DNA of 64,000 nucleotides from Terrisporobacter sp. (lineage in GTDB: Bacteria > Bacillota_A > Clostridia > Peptostreptococcales > Peptostreptococcaceae), in contig JARKUZ010000050.1 of NCBI GenBank assembly GCA_029851945.1, positions 5,132-69,131 of the forward strand, in the 5' to 3' direction. The notes under the pieces were generated by a model, which worked only from the letters and a program-made list of their open reading frames with translations, was not told the origin of the DNA and did no database searches. Positions 53,601-62,071 of the stretch are shown here, piece after piece (positions within the stretch are counted from its first letter, which is position 1; every line of letters begins with the position of its first letter). The translations under genes and the position numbers were made by a program.

Positions 53601-54971
53601 ATGAGTAATACATTTTTTTCACAATTTTTAATGATAACAAATATACATACTATAATTATGATTGCTTTATTAGTAGGATTATTTGTATTAGTAAATAAAT
53701 TAAAAGGAAAAGTAAAATTTACAAATTTGATGATTATATCAATATTTTTAGGTTTAGGGCTTGGAATAATAATTCAACTTATAGCTAAATTTCCAAGTGA
53801 TCCGTCGGAGATTTCATGGATAAAAGAAATTAGTTCTTGGTATGGTCTACTTGGAAATGGATTTATGGATTTATTAAAAATGATAGTGATGCCACTGGTA
53901 TTAGTATCAATAATAAGAGTTATAATGAATATGAAAGAAGATAACTTAGGAAAGTTAACTTTTAAATCTATGGGGATGTTTTTCTTAACTACTGCTTTAG
54001 CAGCTACTATAGCAATAATAATTGGGACTATGTTTAACCTAGGATCAAATGTAGAAGCTGTAAATTCTAGCGAACAGATTAGAGAGATAACATCTCTACC
54101 GGATACTATAAGAGGATTATTACCATCTAATCCAATAAAAGCTATGGCTGATGGAAATACAGTGGCAGTTGTAATATTTGCCACGTTTATAGGATTAGCA
54201 ATTAAAAGACTTAAAAAGAAATATTTAGAGATAGTAAAACCATTTATAGATTTAGTTGAAGCTTTTTATAAAATAATAGTTTCAGTTGCAATAACAGTAA
54301 TTAAGATGATGCCTTATGCTATAATTCCACTTATGGCAAGCACTATTGCAAGTAGAGGGATTAAATCATTATTAGATGTTGTTGATTTTATACTAGCTTT
54401 ATACTTGAGTGTTGCTGTTATGTTTATTATACATTTAATAATAGTTGCTTTGAGTGGAGTAAATCCTATAACTTATCTTAAGAATGTATCAAGAGCATTA
54501 ATACTTGCATTTACATCTCGTTCTAGTTTAGGTACTTTACCTGTTACCGTAGAATGTTTAACGGATAAAATGAATGTAGATTCTGGGACAGCAAGCTTTG
54601 TTACTAGTTTAGGTTCTAATATGGGGATGAATGGATGTGCTGGAATATATCCAGCATTAGTAAGTGTTATGCTTGCAAATATGGCAAATATAGATATGAA
54701 TTTTACATTTTATTCTATGTTAATAATTGTAATAACAATAAGCTCTCTAGGTATAGCGGGCATACCAGGAACTGCAACTATGGCAGTATCTGTTGTTATA
54801 TCAGGTATTGGACTTGGTGAATATTTCCCTTTAGTTGGAGCTGTAATAGCTATAGATCCTATCCTAGACATGGCTCGTACAATGTTGAACGTAAATGGAA
54901 CCATGGCTATTTCTATAGTTGTAGATAAATCTTTAAAAAATGATAAATTAGAAGTAGAAAAAATATCATAA
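53601..54971 (+). CDS. Dicarboxylate/amino acid:cation symporter, probable L-cystine importer (TcyP-like)
   Basis: A 456-residue DAACS (SDF) family symporter with about eight helices and two re-entrant hairpins. FTSRSSLGTLPVTVECL is the serine-rich hairpin, GMNGCAGIYPALVSVMLAN the NMDGT-like segment, and GIAGIPGTATMAVSVV the second hairpin. The family carries glutamate, dicarboxylates or cystine. The length and the promoter shared with cysK-cysE favour cystine, as for TcyP, but that is inference. AAGGAGG precedes the ATG. Monocistronic. Confidence 0.88.
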   Translation: MSNTFFSQFLMITNIHTIIMIALLVGLFVLVNKLKGKVKFTNLMIISIFLGLGLGIIIQLIAKFPSDPSEISWIKEISSWYGLLGNGFMDLLKMIVMPLVLVSIIRVIMNMKEDNLGKLTFKSMGMFFLTTALAATIAIIIGTMFNLGSNVEAVNSSEQIREITSLPDTIRGLLPSNPIKAMADGNTVAVVIFATFIGLAIKRLKKKYLEIVKPFIDLVEAFYKIIVSVAITVIKMMPYAIIPLMASTIASRGIKSLLDVVDFILALYLSVAVMFIIHLIIVALSGVNPITYLKNVSRALILAFTSRSSLGTLPVTVECLTDKMNVDSGTASFVTSLGSNMGMNGCAGIYPALVSVMLANMANIDMNFTFYSMLIIVITISSLGIAGIPGTATMAVSVVISGIGLGEYFPLVGAVIAIDPILDMARTMLNVNGTMAISIVVDKSLKNDKLEVEKIS

Positions 54972-55062
54972 AAACAGTTAATTTGTCAAGTTTTGTAACA
55001 AAAAATAACGTAGGCCATATAATATATTAAAACATGAATAAATATTATAAGGGGCTGATAGT

Positions 55063-55404
55063 ATGGATGTTATATCAGATTTAGTTAGAGCTAGAGGTTA
55101 CAAGAATATAAGTGGAGTTCAAGCTGAAATGATGATAAAAACACATGATAATATTTTAATATTAGATGTAAGAAGCCCAGAAGAATTTATGAGTGGACAT
55201 ATACCTAATGCTATAAATATACCTGTAGATGATATGAAGTATAATATGTCAACTTTGAATTATTATAGACAATCTGAAATAATTGTATATTGTGCCTCTG
55301 GTATTAGAAGTAAAAGTGCTTCAGATTTTTTAGTTAAAAATGGATTTTCTAAAGTTTATAATTTGAATGGAGGAATTCCGTATTATAAAGGTAAATTAGT
55401 GTAA
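55063..55404 (+). CDS. Rhodanese-like domain protein
   Basis: A 113-residue single rhodanese domain. LDVRSPEEFMSGHIPNAINIP near the middle and VYCASGIRSKSAS (catalytic Cys) are the standard motifs; the C-terminal NLNGGIPYYKG completes the fold. It would carry or transfer sulfane sulfur. It lies about 90 bp behind the cystine symporter on the same strand, with the sulfur context suggesting use in cysteine or persulfide handling. AAGGGGC precedes the ATG; a terminator follows. Confidence 0.92.
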   Translation: MDVISDLVRARGYKNISGVQAEMMIKTHDNILILDVRSPEEFMSGHIPNAINIPVDDMKYNMSTLNYYRQSEIIVYCASGIRSKSASDFLVKNGFSKVYNLNGGIPYYKGKLV

Positions 55405-55406
55405 AT

Positions 55407-55446
55407 AAAAAAATAAGCACAAACATTAGATGTGCTTATTTTTTAT
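55407..55446. terminator. Terminator after rhodanese gene
   Basis: AAAAAATAAGCACA pairs with TGTGCTTATTTTTT around a short loop. Confidence 0.88.
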
Positions 55447-55501
55447 TTTAACATTAGATTTTTAGCAATGGACGAAGTCATTGAATACGTGCAGGAAAGC
55501 T

Positions 55502-56080
55502 TTATTTCATTATCAATCCATCTTGGTTACAGAATATATATAATTTACCCTTAGATAGCCTTGGGAATCTTACTGAAGGATTTTGCTCTGGATAAAGTTT
55601 TACTATAAGAACTCTATCATATGTTACATATGCAACGAATGAAATATAATGTTCTTTTGTCATTTCATGATCTATCGTGACATAATAATCATTTTCTATT
55701 TCTTCAACCGTAATTTTATGGTTATCATCTAATAATTTATGAATCTCAGGTTTTAATTTTCTCCCACAACAAGAAATTTCAGCTTGTCCAGTACAAGTTG
55801 TTATATTGCCACAGTTTGGGCATACGTAAAATTTAATTCTTTTCATATTACCTCCATCAACCTCATTGGGTTGTAAGTCACCTATTAAAATTTTTTCAAT
55901 ATTTATATCAAATATATTAGAAAGCTTAGATAGAAGAGAGATATCGGGATAACCTAGACCTCTTTCCCACTTAGATATTGTTTTATCACTTATATTTAAT
56001 TTATCTGCTACTTCTTTTTGAGTCATATTTTTTTCTTTACGTAGGTTCAATATTAATTTGCCTACTTTACTACAATCCAT
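55502..56080 (-). CDS. XRE-family regulator with zinc ribbon
   Basis: A 192-residue protein. The N-terminal Cro/CI helix-turn-helix (MTQKEVADKLNISDKTISKWERG, about 18-40) is followed by a zinc ribbon (FYVCPNCGNITTCTGQAEISCCGRKL) and a beta-rich C-terminal domain. This helix-turn-helix plus zinc ribbon layout is frequent in clostridia, with unknown targets; metal or redox sensing is a possibility. GGAGGTG lies seven bases ahead of the ATG at 56080, preferred to the frame start at 56095. Monocistronic. Confidence 0.85.
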   Translation of the reverse strand: MDCSKVGKLILNLRKEKNMTQKEVADKLNISDKTISKWERGLGYPDISLLSKLSNIFDINIEKILIGDLQPNEVDGGNMKRIKFYVCPNCGNITTCTGQAEISCCGRKLKPEIHKLLDDNHKITVEEIENDYYVTIDHEMTKEHYISFVAYVTYDRVLIVKLYPEQNPSVRFPRLSKGKLYIFCNQDGLIMK

Positions 56081-56367
56081 ATTGTTCACCTCCATGCATT
56101 AAGAATATACTATATCAAATAATGTTTCAATCTACTTTTAGTAGAGTTTATAATATATATAATTTATGAAATAAATTTTAACTTATATACGAATTAATAT
56201 AAAATTTTTTATGTTATAGTTATAAGTATATTAATTTTAGTATTAACCAAAGAAAAAATTAAAGAAATGTAAATTAAATAACTTTAGAATTTCTTAGATA
56301 TATTGTTATAATGTTATTAAAACTTAAACATTGAGTTAGTATAAAATTAACTAGGAGGAATATAAAA

Positions 56368-57045
56368 ATGAATTATGAAATACGAGGAAATGTAGTTCCT
56401 AGTGTTGAAATATCGCTTAGGAGAGGAGAGGAAATGTTTACTCAATCTGGAGGGATGTTTTGGCAGACTGAAGGAATACATATGGAAACTAATACTAGAG
56501 GTGGATTACTGAAAGGTATTGGTAGAATGTTTGCTGGTGAGTCATTATTTATGGCTACATATTCTGCAACTAGAGATGCTAAAATAGCATTTGCATCAAC
56601 AGTGCCAGGAAGTATAATTCCCATAGATGTATCTAATGGCAACTTTATCATACAAAAAGGAGCTTTCTTAGCAGCAGAGTCTTCAGTTGAATTGAAAACA
56701 ATTTTTAATAAAAAGTTAGGGACAGGATTTTTTGGTGGAGAAGGATTTATATTACAAGAATTAAAAGGTAGTGGTATAGCATTTTTAGAAGTAGATGGAG
56801 ATGCAATTCAAATGGATTTAGGACCTGGTGAAGTTATTAAAATTGATACGGGAAATCTTGTTTGTTTTGAAAGAAGTATATCTTATGAAATAGAAACCAT
56901 AAAAGGACTTAGTAATATATTCTTCGGTGGGGAAGGTTTATTTTTAACTAAGCTAACAGGACCAGGTAAAATAGTACTTCAAACAATGAACATGAATGAA
57001 TTTGCAGCAAGAGTTGGAATGCATATACCAACATCTACAGATTAA
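56368..57045 (+). CDS. AIM24 / TIGR00266 family protein
   Basis: A 225-residue protein of the TIGR00266 (AIM24) family, made of beta repeats: EMFTQSGGMFWQTEGIHMET, GESLFMATYSAT, GTVPGSIIPIDV-like, and later FFGGEGLFLTKLTGPGKIVLQ. Yeast Aim24 shares the fold; the bacterial role is not known. AGGAGG lies nine bases before the ATG. The gene is followed by an unusual inverted-repeat region and not by an ordinary terminator. Confidence 0.9.
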   Translation: MNYEIRGNVVPSVEISLRRGEEMFTQSGGMFWQTEGIHMETNTRGGLLKGIGRMFAGESLFMATYSATRDAKIAFASTVPGSIIPIDVSNGNFIIQKGAFLAAESSVELKTIFNKKLGTGFFGGEGFILQELKGSGIAFLEVDGDAIQMDLGPGEVIKIDTGNLVCFERSISYEIETIKGLSNIFFGGEGLFLTKLTGPGKIVLQTMNMNEFAARVGMHIPTSTD

Positions 57046-57090
57046 TGATTAAAAATTTAATAAAAAGACTAATAAGTATAGAACATCATT

Positions 57091-57182
57091 CTATTAAGTA
57101 GATAGTTTAGAAAATAAAAATTTGGACTAAACTCGACTAAATAGACTATTTATCATGTCTACTTAATAGGATTTAGTCCAAA
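57091..57182. repeat. Two crossing inverted repeats downstream of the AIM24-family gene
   Basis: CTATTAAGTAGA (57091-57102) is the exact reverse complement of TCTACTTAATAG (57158-57169). TTTGGACTAAA (57121-57131) is the exact reverse complement of TTTAGTCCAAA (57172-57182). The order is A-B-A'-B', so the helices cross and can form a pseudoknot or two alternative hairpins. A small palindrome AAATAGACTATTT (57139-57151) lies between. No T tract follows on the plus strand. Confidence 0.7.
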
Positions 57183-57251
57183 TAATTTATTATTTAAATT
57201 GGCTACTATAAAGGGAGCATATTTAACTATCCAAATTAATAGCTTTTAAAC

Positions 57252-59045
57252 TTACTGTGGAATCTCTCCGTATATATCAATTAATTCCTGTTCAAATCCT
57301 ACTGGATTGTTTATTGATTCATACATTGCTCTTGTTAATATATTTGCTTGGTCGTAAGTTGATGTCCAGGAGAATATACCTCCTAAGCAGTTATCGAGAG
57401 CATATTGAGCCTTTAAGAATATAGATAAATCATTATCAAAAGACATAGCGAATTGACCGCCTTGAACTAAATAAGGAACCTTAGCTGCATTATCAAATCT
57501 ATATTCATAACCATTTTTATTTATAAAAGATTTTCTAAGTTCATCATAAGATTTTGTTACTGTTGCGCCAAGTCTGCCGTAGAAAGGAACACCTAAAAGA
57601 ATTTTTTGTGAAGGCATTCCAGCATTTATTAAGTTATTAACGAATCTGTCTACACTATATCCAGGTAATGATAAATCTGAATCATATAAATTGGCCTGAT
57701 GTTTTCTTCCTCTTTCTCCAGTCTCTCCTGCAGTAAAATCATAGCTCATTAAATTAAAGTGTGTCAAAAGTGGAGCTACATTTGCTACTTCTAAACTATT
57801 ATTAATATAAGCACTATCTCCTGTACCTGCCACACTAATCCAAGTATCTGGTCCTAATACATCTCTTAATGCTGTAATTAAAAGAGTAAAGTTTTCTTTA
57901 TCTTGTGGTCTTGATTTTATTCCAGCAGCACTACTTCCTGGATATTCCCAGTCTAAATCTATACCATCTAAGCCATAATCATTGATAAGATCCTGCGCAT
58001 TTCGGGCAAAATTATATCTTGAAGATGGTGTAAGAGCTGCATCTGAAAATCCATCAGCTCCCCATCCGCCTATAGCGGCTATTACTTGTAGTGATGGTTT
58101 AACATCTCTTAAATTTAATAATTGATTTAAATAACCTGGTGATGGAACTCTTAAATCACCATTAGAATCAATTTCTACAAAGGCATAAATAACTGCATCT
58201 AAAAAACTTGGATCTACATTAGCAGGATTTCCAAGTACATATTCTGCTACTATAGGTTTTAAATTTGGACAATTAGGATTTTGAGTATCTGGTGGCAACT
58301 CTTTATCTACAGGAGGTCTGTTTAAATTTTTAGTTTTTGTAGACATTATATTGTTAGAACTAAGAGCCTTTTTAGTGTTATTCATTCTTTCTATACATTT
58401 TTTACTCTCATCTTCTACAAAACATAAGTACCAATCCATACAAGAGTATTTTTTATCACAATTTTTAACTCTTTTTAGTAACTCTTTGTGAGTTTTTGGT
58501 GGTGGTAAAATAACTGGCATTCCAGGCATCCAGTTTGCAGGTGTAACCACGTTATTCCTATCTACAGTTTGTAAAGAATCAATGATTCTAAGTATCTCAG
58601 GAATATTTCTTCCTGTAGAAAGTGGGTAGTATAATATGGTTCTCAATACTTGTTTATCGTCTATAATGAATACACTTCTTATTGTAGATGTACTACTCAT
58701 AGGCTCCGAAATCATTCCATACTTTTTTGCTATCTTCATATCTCTATCTTCAATAACTGGAAATGGTATTTCTATTCCAGTAAGCTGTAAAATATTATAT
58801 ATCCATGCCAAATGAGAAGTATTACTATCAACACTAAGTCCGATTAGTTGAGTATTTCTTTTTTCGAATTCACAAGCATATTTAGCAAAACACATAAATT
58901 CAGTGGTGCATACAGGTGTAAAATCACCAGGGTGCGAAAAAAGAACAACCCATTTACCCACATAATCGGATAATTCTATCGTGCCAAATGTACTATTGGC
59001 TCTAAAATTAGGGGTCTTTTCTCCTAAGTTAGGAAGACATGCCAT
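57252..59045 (-). CDS. cotE: Peroxiredoxin-chitinase fusion, CotE-like spore coat protein
   Basis: A 597-residue fusion protein. Residues about 1-165 form a 1-Cys-type peroxiredoxin with PGDFTPVCTTEF (Cys46). A linker with several cysteines (NCDKKYSCMDWYLC) joins a GH18 chitinase domain (about 265-597) with DGIDLDWEYP (360-369), where Glu367 is the catalytic acid. This is the layout of C. difficile CotE, a spore-coat protein with peroxiredoxin and chitinase activity. The ATG at 59045 is used because GAGGTGA lies upstream; a GTG nine bases further up overlaps that site. The product marks the organism as a spore former. Confidence 0.93.
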   Translation of the reverse strand: MACLPNLGEKTPNFRANSTFGTIELSDYVGKWVVLFSHPGDFTPVCTTEFMCFAKYACEFEKRNTQLIGLSVDSNTSHLAWIYNILQLTGIEIPFPVIEDRDMKIAKKYGMISEPMSSTSTIRSVFIIDDKQVLRTILYYPLSTGRNIPEILRIIDSLQTVDRNNVVTPANWMPGMPVILPPPKTHKELLKRVKNCDKKYSCMDWYLCFVEDESKKCIERMNNTKKALSSNNIMSTKTKNLNRPPVDKELPPDTQNPNCPNLKPIVAEYVLGNPANVDPSFLDAVIYAFVEIDSNGDLRVPSPGYLNQLLNLRDVKPSLQVIAAIGGWGADGFSDAALTPSSRYNFARNAQDLINDYGLDGIDLDWEYPGSSAAGIKSRPQDKENFTLLITALRDVLGPDTWISVAGTGDSAYINNSLEVANVAPLLTHFNLMSYDFTAGETGERGRKHQANLYDSDLSLPGYSVDRFVNNLINAGMPSQKILLGVPFYGRLGATVTKSYDELRKSFINKNGYEYRFDNAAKVPYLVQGGQFAMSFDNDLSIFLKAQYALDNCLGGIFSWTSTYDQANILTRAMYESINNPVGFEQELIDIYGEIPQ

Positions 59046-59275
59046 AAAAATCACCTCATTAAAATAATTATATATTAATTTATTTTATTAAATTTAGGCA
59101 TATAATGTTACAATTAAGTATTTATAATACTTTGCAATAATTTTGTCATAAGAAAAAGCACAAATATAACTATTTTTTCTACAATTAATTATTATTATTA
59201 ATTGCCAATTTTGTATAAGTTTGTTATCATATTAGATATAGTGCAATAATATATATAAAAGTTGAGGTGAGGGGC

Positions 59276-59623
59276 ATGAAGAAAGTAATAAGAAAATTTA
59301 AAATTAAAACTATTAATAAGATTAAACATTTATTTAATATAATATATAAATTAATAAAGGTTACTATACAGTCAGCCATAATATGCTTTCCTATGACAAT
59401 AGTTTTATTAGTATGGAATTCTTTATTTGGAGTAAATATAAGGTTAAGTTATTATATACAATTAGCGATTTTAGCAACTTTAGGAATTTCTTGTTTACTA
59501 TCTATTTTTAATTGGAAACATATTATAGCTAAACCAGCTAAGGCGTCTAAAAAATCTGTTCCTACTGATACTAAGAAAAAGAGACAAAGGTCTATTAATA
59601 GAAATACAAGAAACATATCATAA
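59276..59623 (+). CDS. Small basic membrane protein (115 aa)
   Basis: A 115-residue protein with a basic N-terminus (MKKVIRKFKIKTINKIK), two hydrophobic segments (about 25-45 and 57-72) and a lysine/arginine-rich tail. No family recognised. GAGGTGA lies just before the ATG at 59276; an in-frame GTG nine bases earlier overlaps that site. It is divergent from cotE across about 220 bp, and its own terminator follows. Confidence 0.65.
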   Translation: MKKVIRKFKIKTINKIKHLFNIIYKLIKVTIQSAIICFPMTIVLLVWNSLFGVNIRLSYYIQLAILATLGISCLLSIFNWKHIIAKPAKASKKSVPTDTKKKRQRSINRNTRNIS

Positions 59624-59652
59624 AGTTAATAAAAGTAGAAATTGTTTATAAT

Positions 59653-59690
59653 CCGCAAATTTATCTATTATATAAATTTGCGGTTTTTTA
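59653..59690 (+). terminator. Terminator after small membrane protein gene
   Basis: CCGCAAATTTAT and ATAAATTTGCGG pair perfectly, followed by TTTTTTA. Confidence 0.9.
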
Positions 59691-59743
59691 AATTCTTTTA
59701 AAACATATTATTTAAGTATAAGTAAAGTTTTAGGAGGCAAGTA

Positions 59744-60508
59744 ATGATATTCACTGTTTTTAGTAAGAGTATAGTAGGTTATAAAAATAAAATAAAAAAT
59801 AAATCTTCTCAAGATTATATAAAATATGAAATTTTAGAAGATAGTATAATATGTTCAATCGCAGATGGACATAGTGGTGAGTTTTTTACTCATAGTCATA
59901 AGGGATCAAAATATGCGTGTGAAGCAGCTATTGAAGTCTTAAAAAAATATATAACATATAATCTATATGATTTAGATACTTTTTTTAAAGAAAATAAAAT
60001 TCAAAAAGAAATCTGTAATCTATGGAGGGAATTAGTGAAAGAAGACTTTATAAAAAACTCACCAAGGGTATATAAGCTAAATTATTTTAGATATGGTACT
60101 ACGCTATTAACTGCAGTAGTAACTAATAAATATAGACTATTTCTAAAATTAGGTGATGGGGAAATATTAACAAATAAAAACAACATATTTAATAAAGAAT
60201 TATATGTTCCACCAAAAAAATTAGTAGATTGTATGGCTGAAGAAGAAGCATATACTAAAATTGTATGGAAGTTGGAAGAAAATACCGATATAGGAGGAGA
60301 TTCTATAATTTTATACTCTGATGGATATGAAAATAGTTTTTCATCCTATAAGTTTATGATAAAAGATTTAAAAGATACTTTAGACAAATATAACAAAAAT
60401 ATATTTACTAAATTAATCTTGGAAAAGAGCTATGAAAATTATTTGGCAAAGTTAAGTAAAGAAGGTAGTCATGATGATATAAGTATTATTTTTATAAATA
60501 TATTGTAG
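59744..60508 (+). CDS. PP2C-like protein serine/threonine phosphatase
   Basis: A 254-residue PP2C-family phosphatase. Metal-binding aspartates are in SIADGHSG (about residue 47), LKLGDGEIL and SDGYE, with a C-terminal GSHDDISIIF, the order found in PPM phosphatases. RYGTTLLTAVV matches the family GTT motif. It would dephosphorylate serine or threonine on proteins with Mn or Mg. AGGAGG precedes the ATG. The next two genes encode envelope proteins on the same strand with short gaps, but a shared role is not evident. Confidence 0.87.
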   Translation: MIFTVFSKSIVGYKNKIKNKSSQDYIKYEILEDSIICSIADGHSGEFFTHSHKGSKYACEAAIEVLKKYITYNLYDLDTFFKENKIQKEICNLWRELVKEDFIKNSPRVYKLNYFRYGTTLLTAVVTNKYRLFLKLGDGEILTNKNNIFNKELYVPPKKLVDCMAEEEAYTKIVWKLEENTDIGGDSIILYSDGYENSFSSYKFMIKDLKDTLDKYNKNIFTKLILEKSYENYLAKLSKEGSHDDISIIFINIL

Positions 60509-60647
60509 AAAGTTATAATAATGTGATAACCTTTAATTGAGCTTTATGAGCTATATTGATAGTTAGTTTTAGTCAATGAAAAAAATGTATATATATGATA
60601 TAATTAAAAAAGTTTTTATTAATATTGGTTGCAGGAAGGGAAGGGAA

Positions 60648-62033
60648 ATGGATTTTAAGACATTTTATGATAAAGCTGTTGATTTAATATATGATAATAG
60701 ACAAAAAATAGTCAAAGTTTCTTTGACAGTTTTATCCGTAATATTATTAATGATAGTTCTTTATTTTAGTAGTGATAATTTAAGTGTCAACAAAGAGGTA
60801 GAAGATTTGGTTACACATATAGAAAATAGGAATTATGATGAAGCTGAGAACTATTATGATGATTTATTGAAGAAATTTTCTGATTCAAAAATGGATAGAT
60901 TCAATAAAAAAGCGTCAAAAAAATTATCTTCATTGCTTATGAATAGTGCGGATGCCTATATAAATAATAAAATTACAAAAGAACATTATATGGGACTTAT
61001 TAATATGATTAACTCATTAAATACCATAAAAATTGACTCAAGTAGTTTGATTGACTTAGCTAAAAGAGTAGATGAAATGTATAAAGAAGAAAATTTATCT
61101 TATGAAAAGGCATCTTCTTATTTGCAAGTTACATCAACTTTAAGAGGTGTTAAGCAAGGTTTAGATGAATATAAGCAACATATAAAAGTACTTTATGAAT
61201 CTAGAGAAGTTTATAAAGAGGCTACTAAGTACCAATCAATAAAAAAATATAATGAAGCAATAGATCATTATAACAAAGTAATTGAAGAAGATGAAAAGTA
61301 TTACTCATTAGCCAAAAGTGCAAAAGAAGAGTGCATAAAATTAATGTATGATTATTATATGGGATATGCTAAAAATTTTGCTAATGAAGGAAAATATGAA
61401 GAAGCTGTAAAATACTTAGGATATTTAACACCATATTATGATGAAGAAGAAATAGAGGAGTTAATAGAAGAATATAATAAACATATTTCTGATTATACAA
61501 TGAGCACAGATGATATTATAAGTTTAATATCGAGAAGAGGAAACTTAAATAAAAAGGATATAGAAATAGTATCATACTTGCAAACAATAAAGTCTCACAG
61601 ATATTACTATGCAGAAGTACTTGAAGATGATAAAGTAATAAATGAAGTGTTGATTGATACTAAGAGCAAAAATATGTATTCATATAAGTCTGATAAAAAA
61701 GATTATGACTGTACTTATAGTGATGCATACTTTAAAATTGATGAGAATAGTGGAGAAATAGTTTTATCAATAGATAAAAAAGAAGGTAAAACCATACTAG
61801 AAAAAGAACTTACTAGTGATGAAAAGAAATATAAAAGTATTAAAGAATTAAATAGTGATGAAATTAAAAAATACAATAATAAAGAGTTAGAGAAGATGAT
61901 AAAAAATAATGGTAATATTTATTATTATTTTTCAGTCAAAGCAGGATGGTTCAAGCCTAAAGAAGTATATATTGTAAATATATATAATAAAGAAATATAT
62001 ACATTAACTGAAAGTGGAGTTGAACTTTATTAA
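60648..62033 (+). CDS. Membrane-anchored TPR-like protein
   Basis: A 461-residue protein with one N-terminal transmembrane segment (about 23-41) and a large helical exterior rich in charged TPR-like repeats (such as YDEAENYYDDLLKKF, and AIDHYNKVIEEDEKYY, then YAKNFANEGKYEEAVKYL). The C-terminal ~130 residues are beta-rich. No enzyme motif is visible; it may be a scaffold. The ATG at 60648 is used because GGAAGGGAAGGG lies upstream; the frame extends back to 60576 without a start signal. VanW-type gene follows 38 bases later. Confidence 0.78.
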   Translation: MDFKTFYDKAVDLIYDNRQKIVKVSLTVLSVILLMIVLYFSSDNLSVNKEVEDLVTHIENRNYDEAENYYDDLLKKFSDSKMDRFNKKASKKLSSLLMNSADAYINNKITKEHYMGLINMINSLNTIKIDSSSLIDLAKRVDEMYKEENLSYEKASSYLQVTSTLRGVKQGLDEYKQHIKVLYESREVYKEATKYQSIKKYNEAIDHYNKVIEEDEKYYSLAKSAKEECIKLMYDYYMGYAKNFANEGKYEEAVKYLGYLTPYYDEEEIEELIEEYNKHISDYTMSTDDIISLISRRGNLNKKDIEIVSYLQTIKSHRYYYAEVLEDDKVINEVLIDTKSKNMYSYKSDKKDYDCTYSDAYFKIDENSGEIVLSIDKKEGKTILEKELTSDEKKYKSIKELNSDEIKKYNNKELEKMIKNNGNIYYYFSVKAGWFKPKEVYIVNIYNKEIYTLTESGVELY

Positions 62034-62071
62034 AATAATTTTACCAATTTGATTCTAATAAGGAGAAGAGA

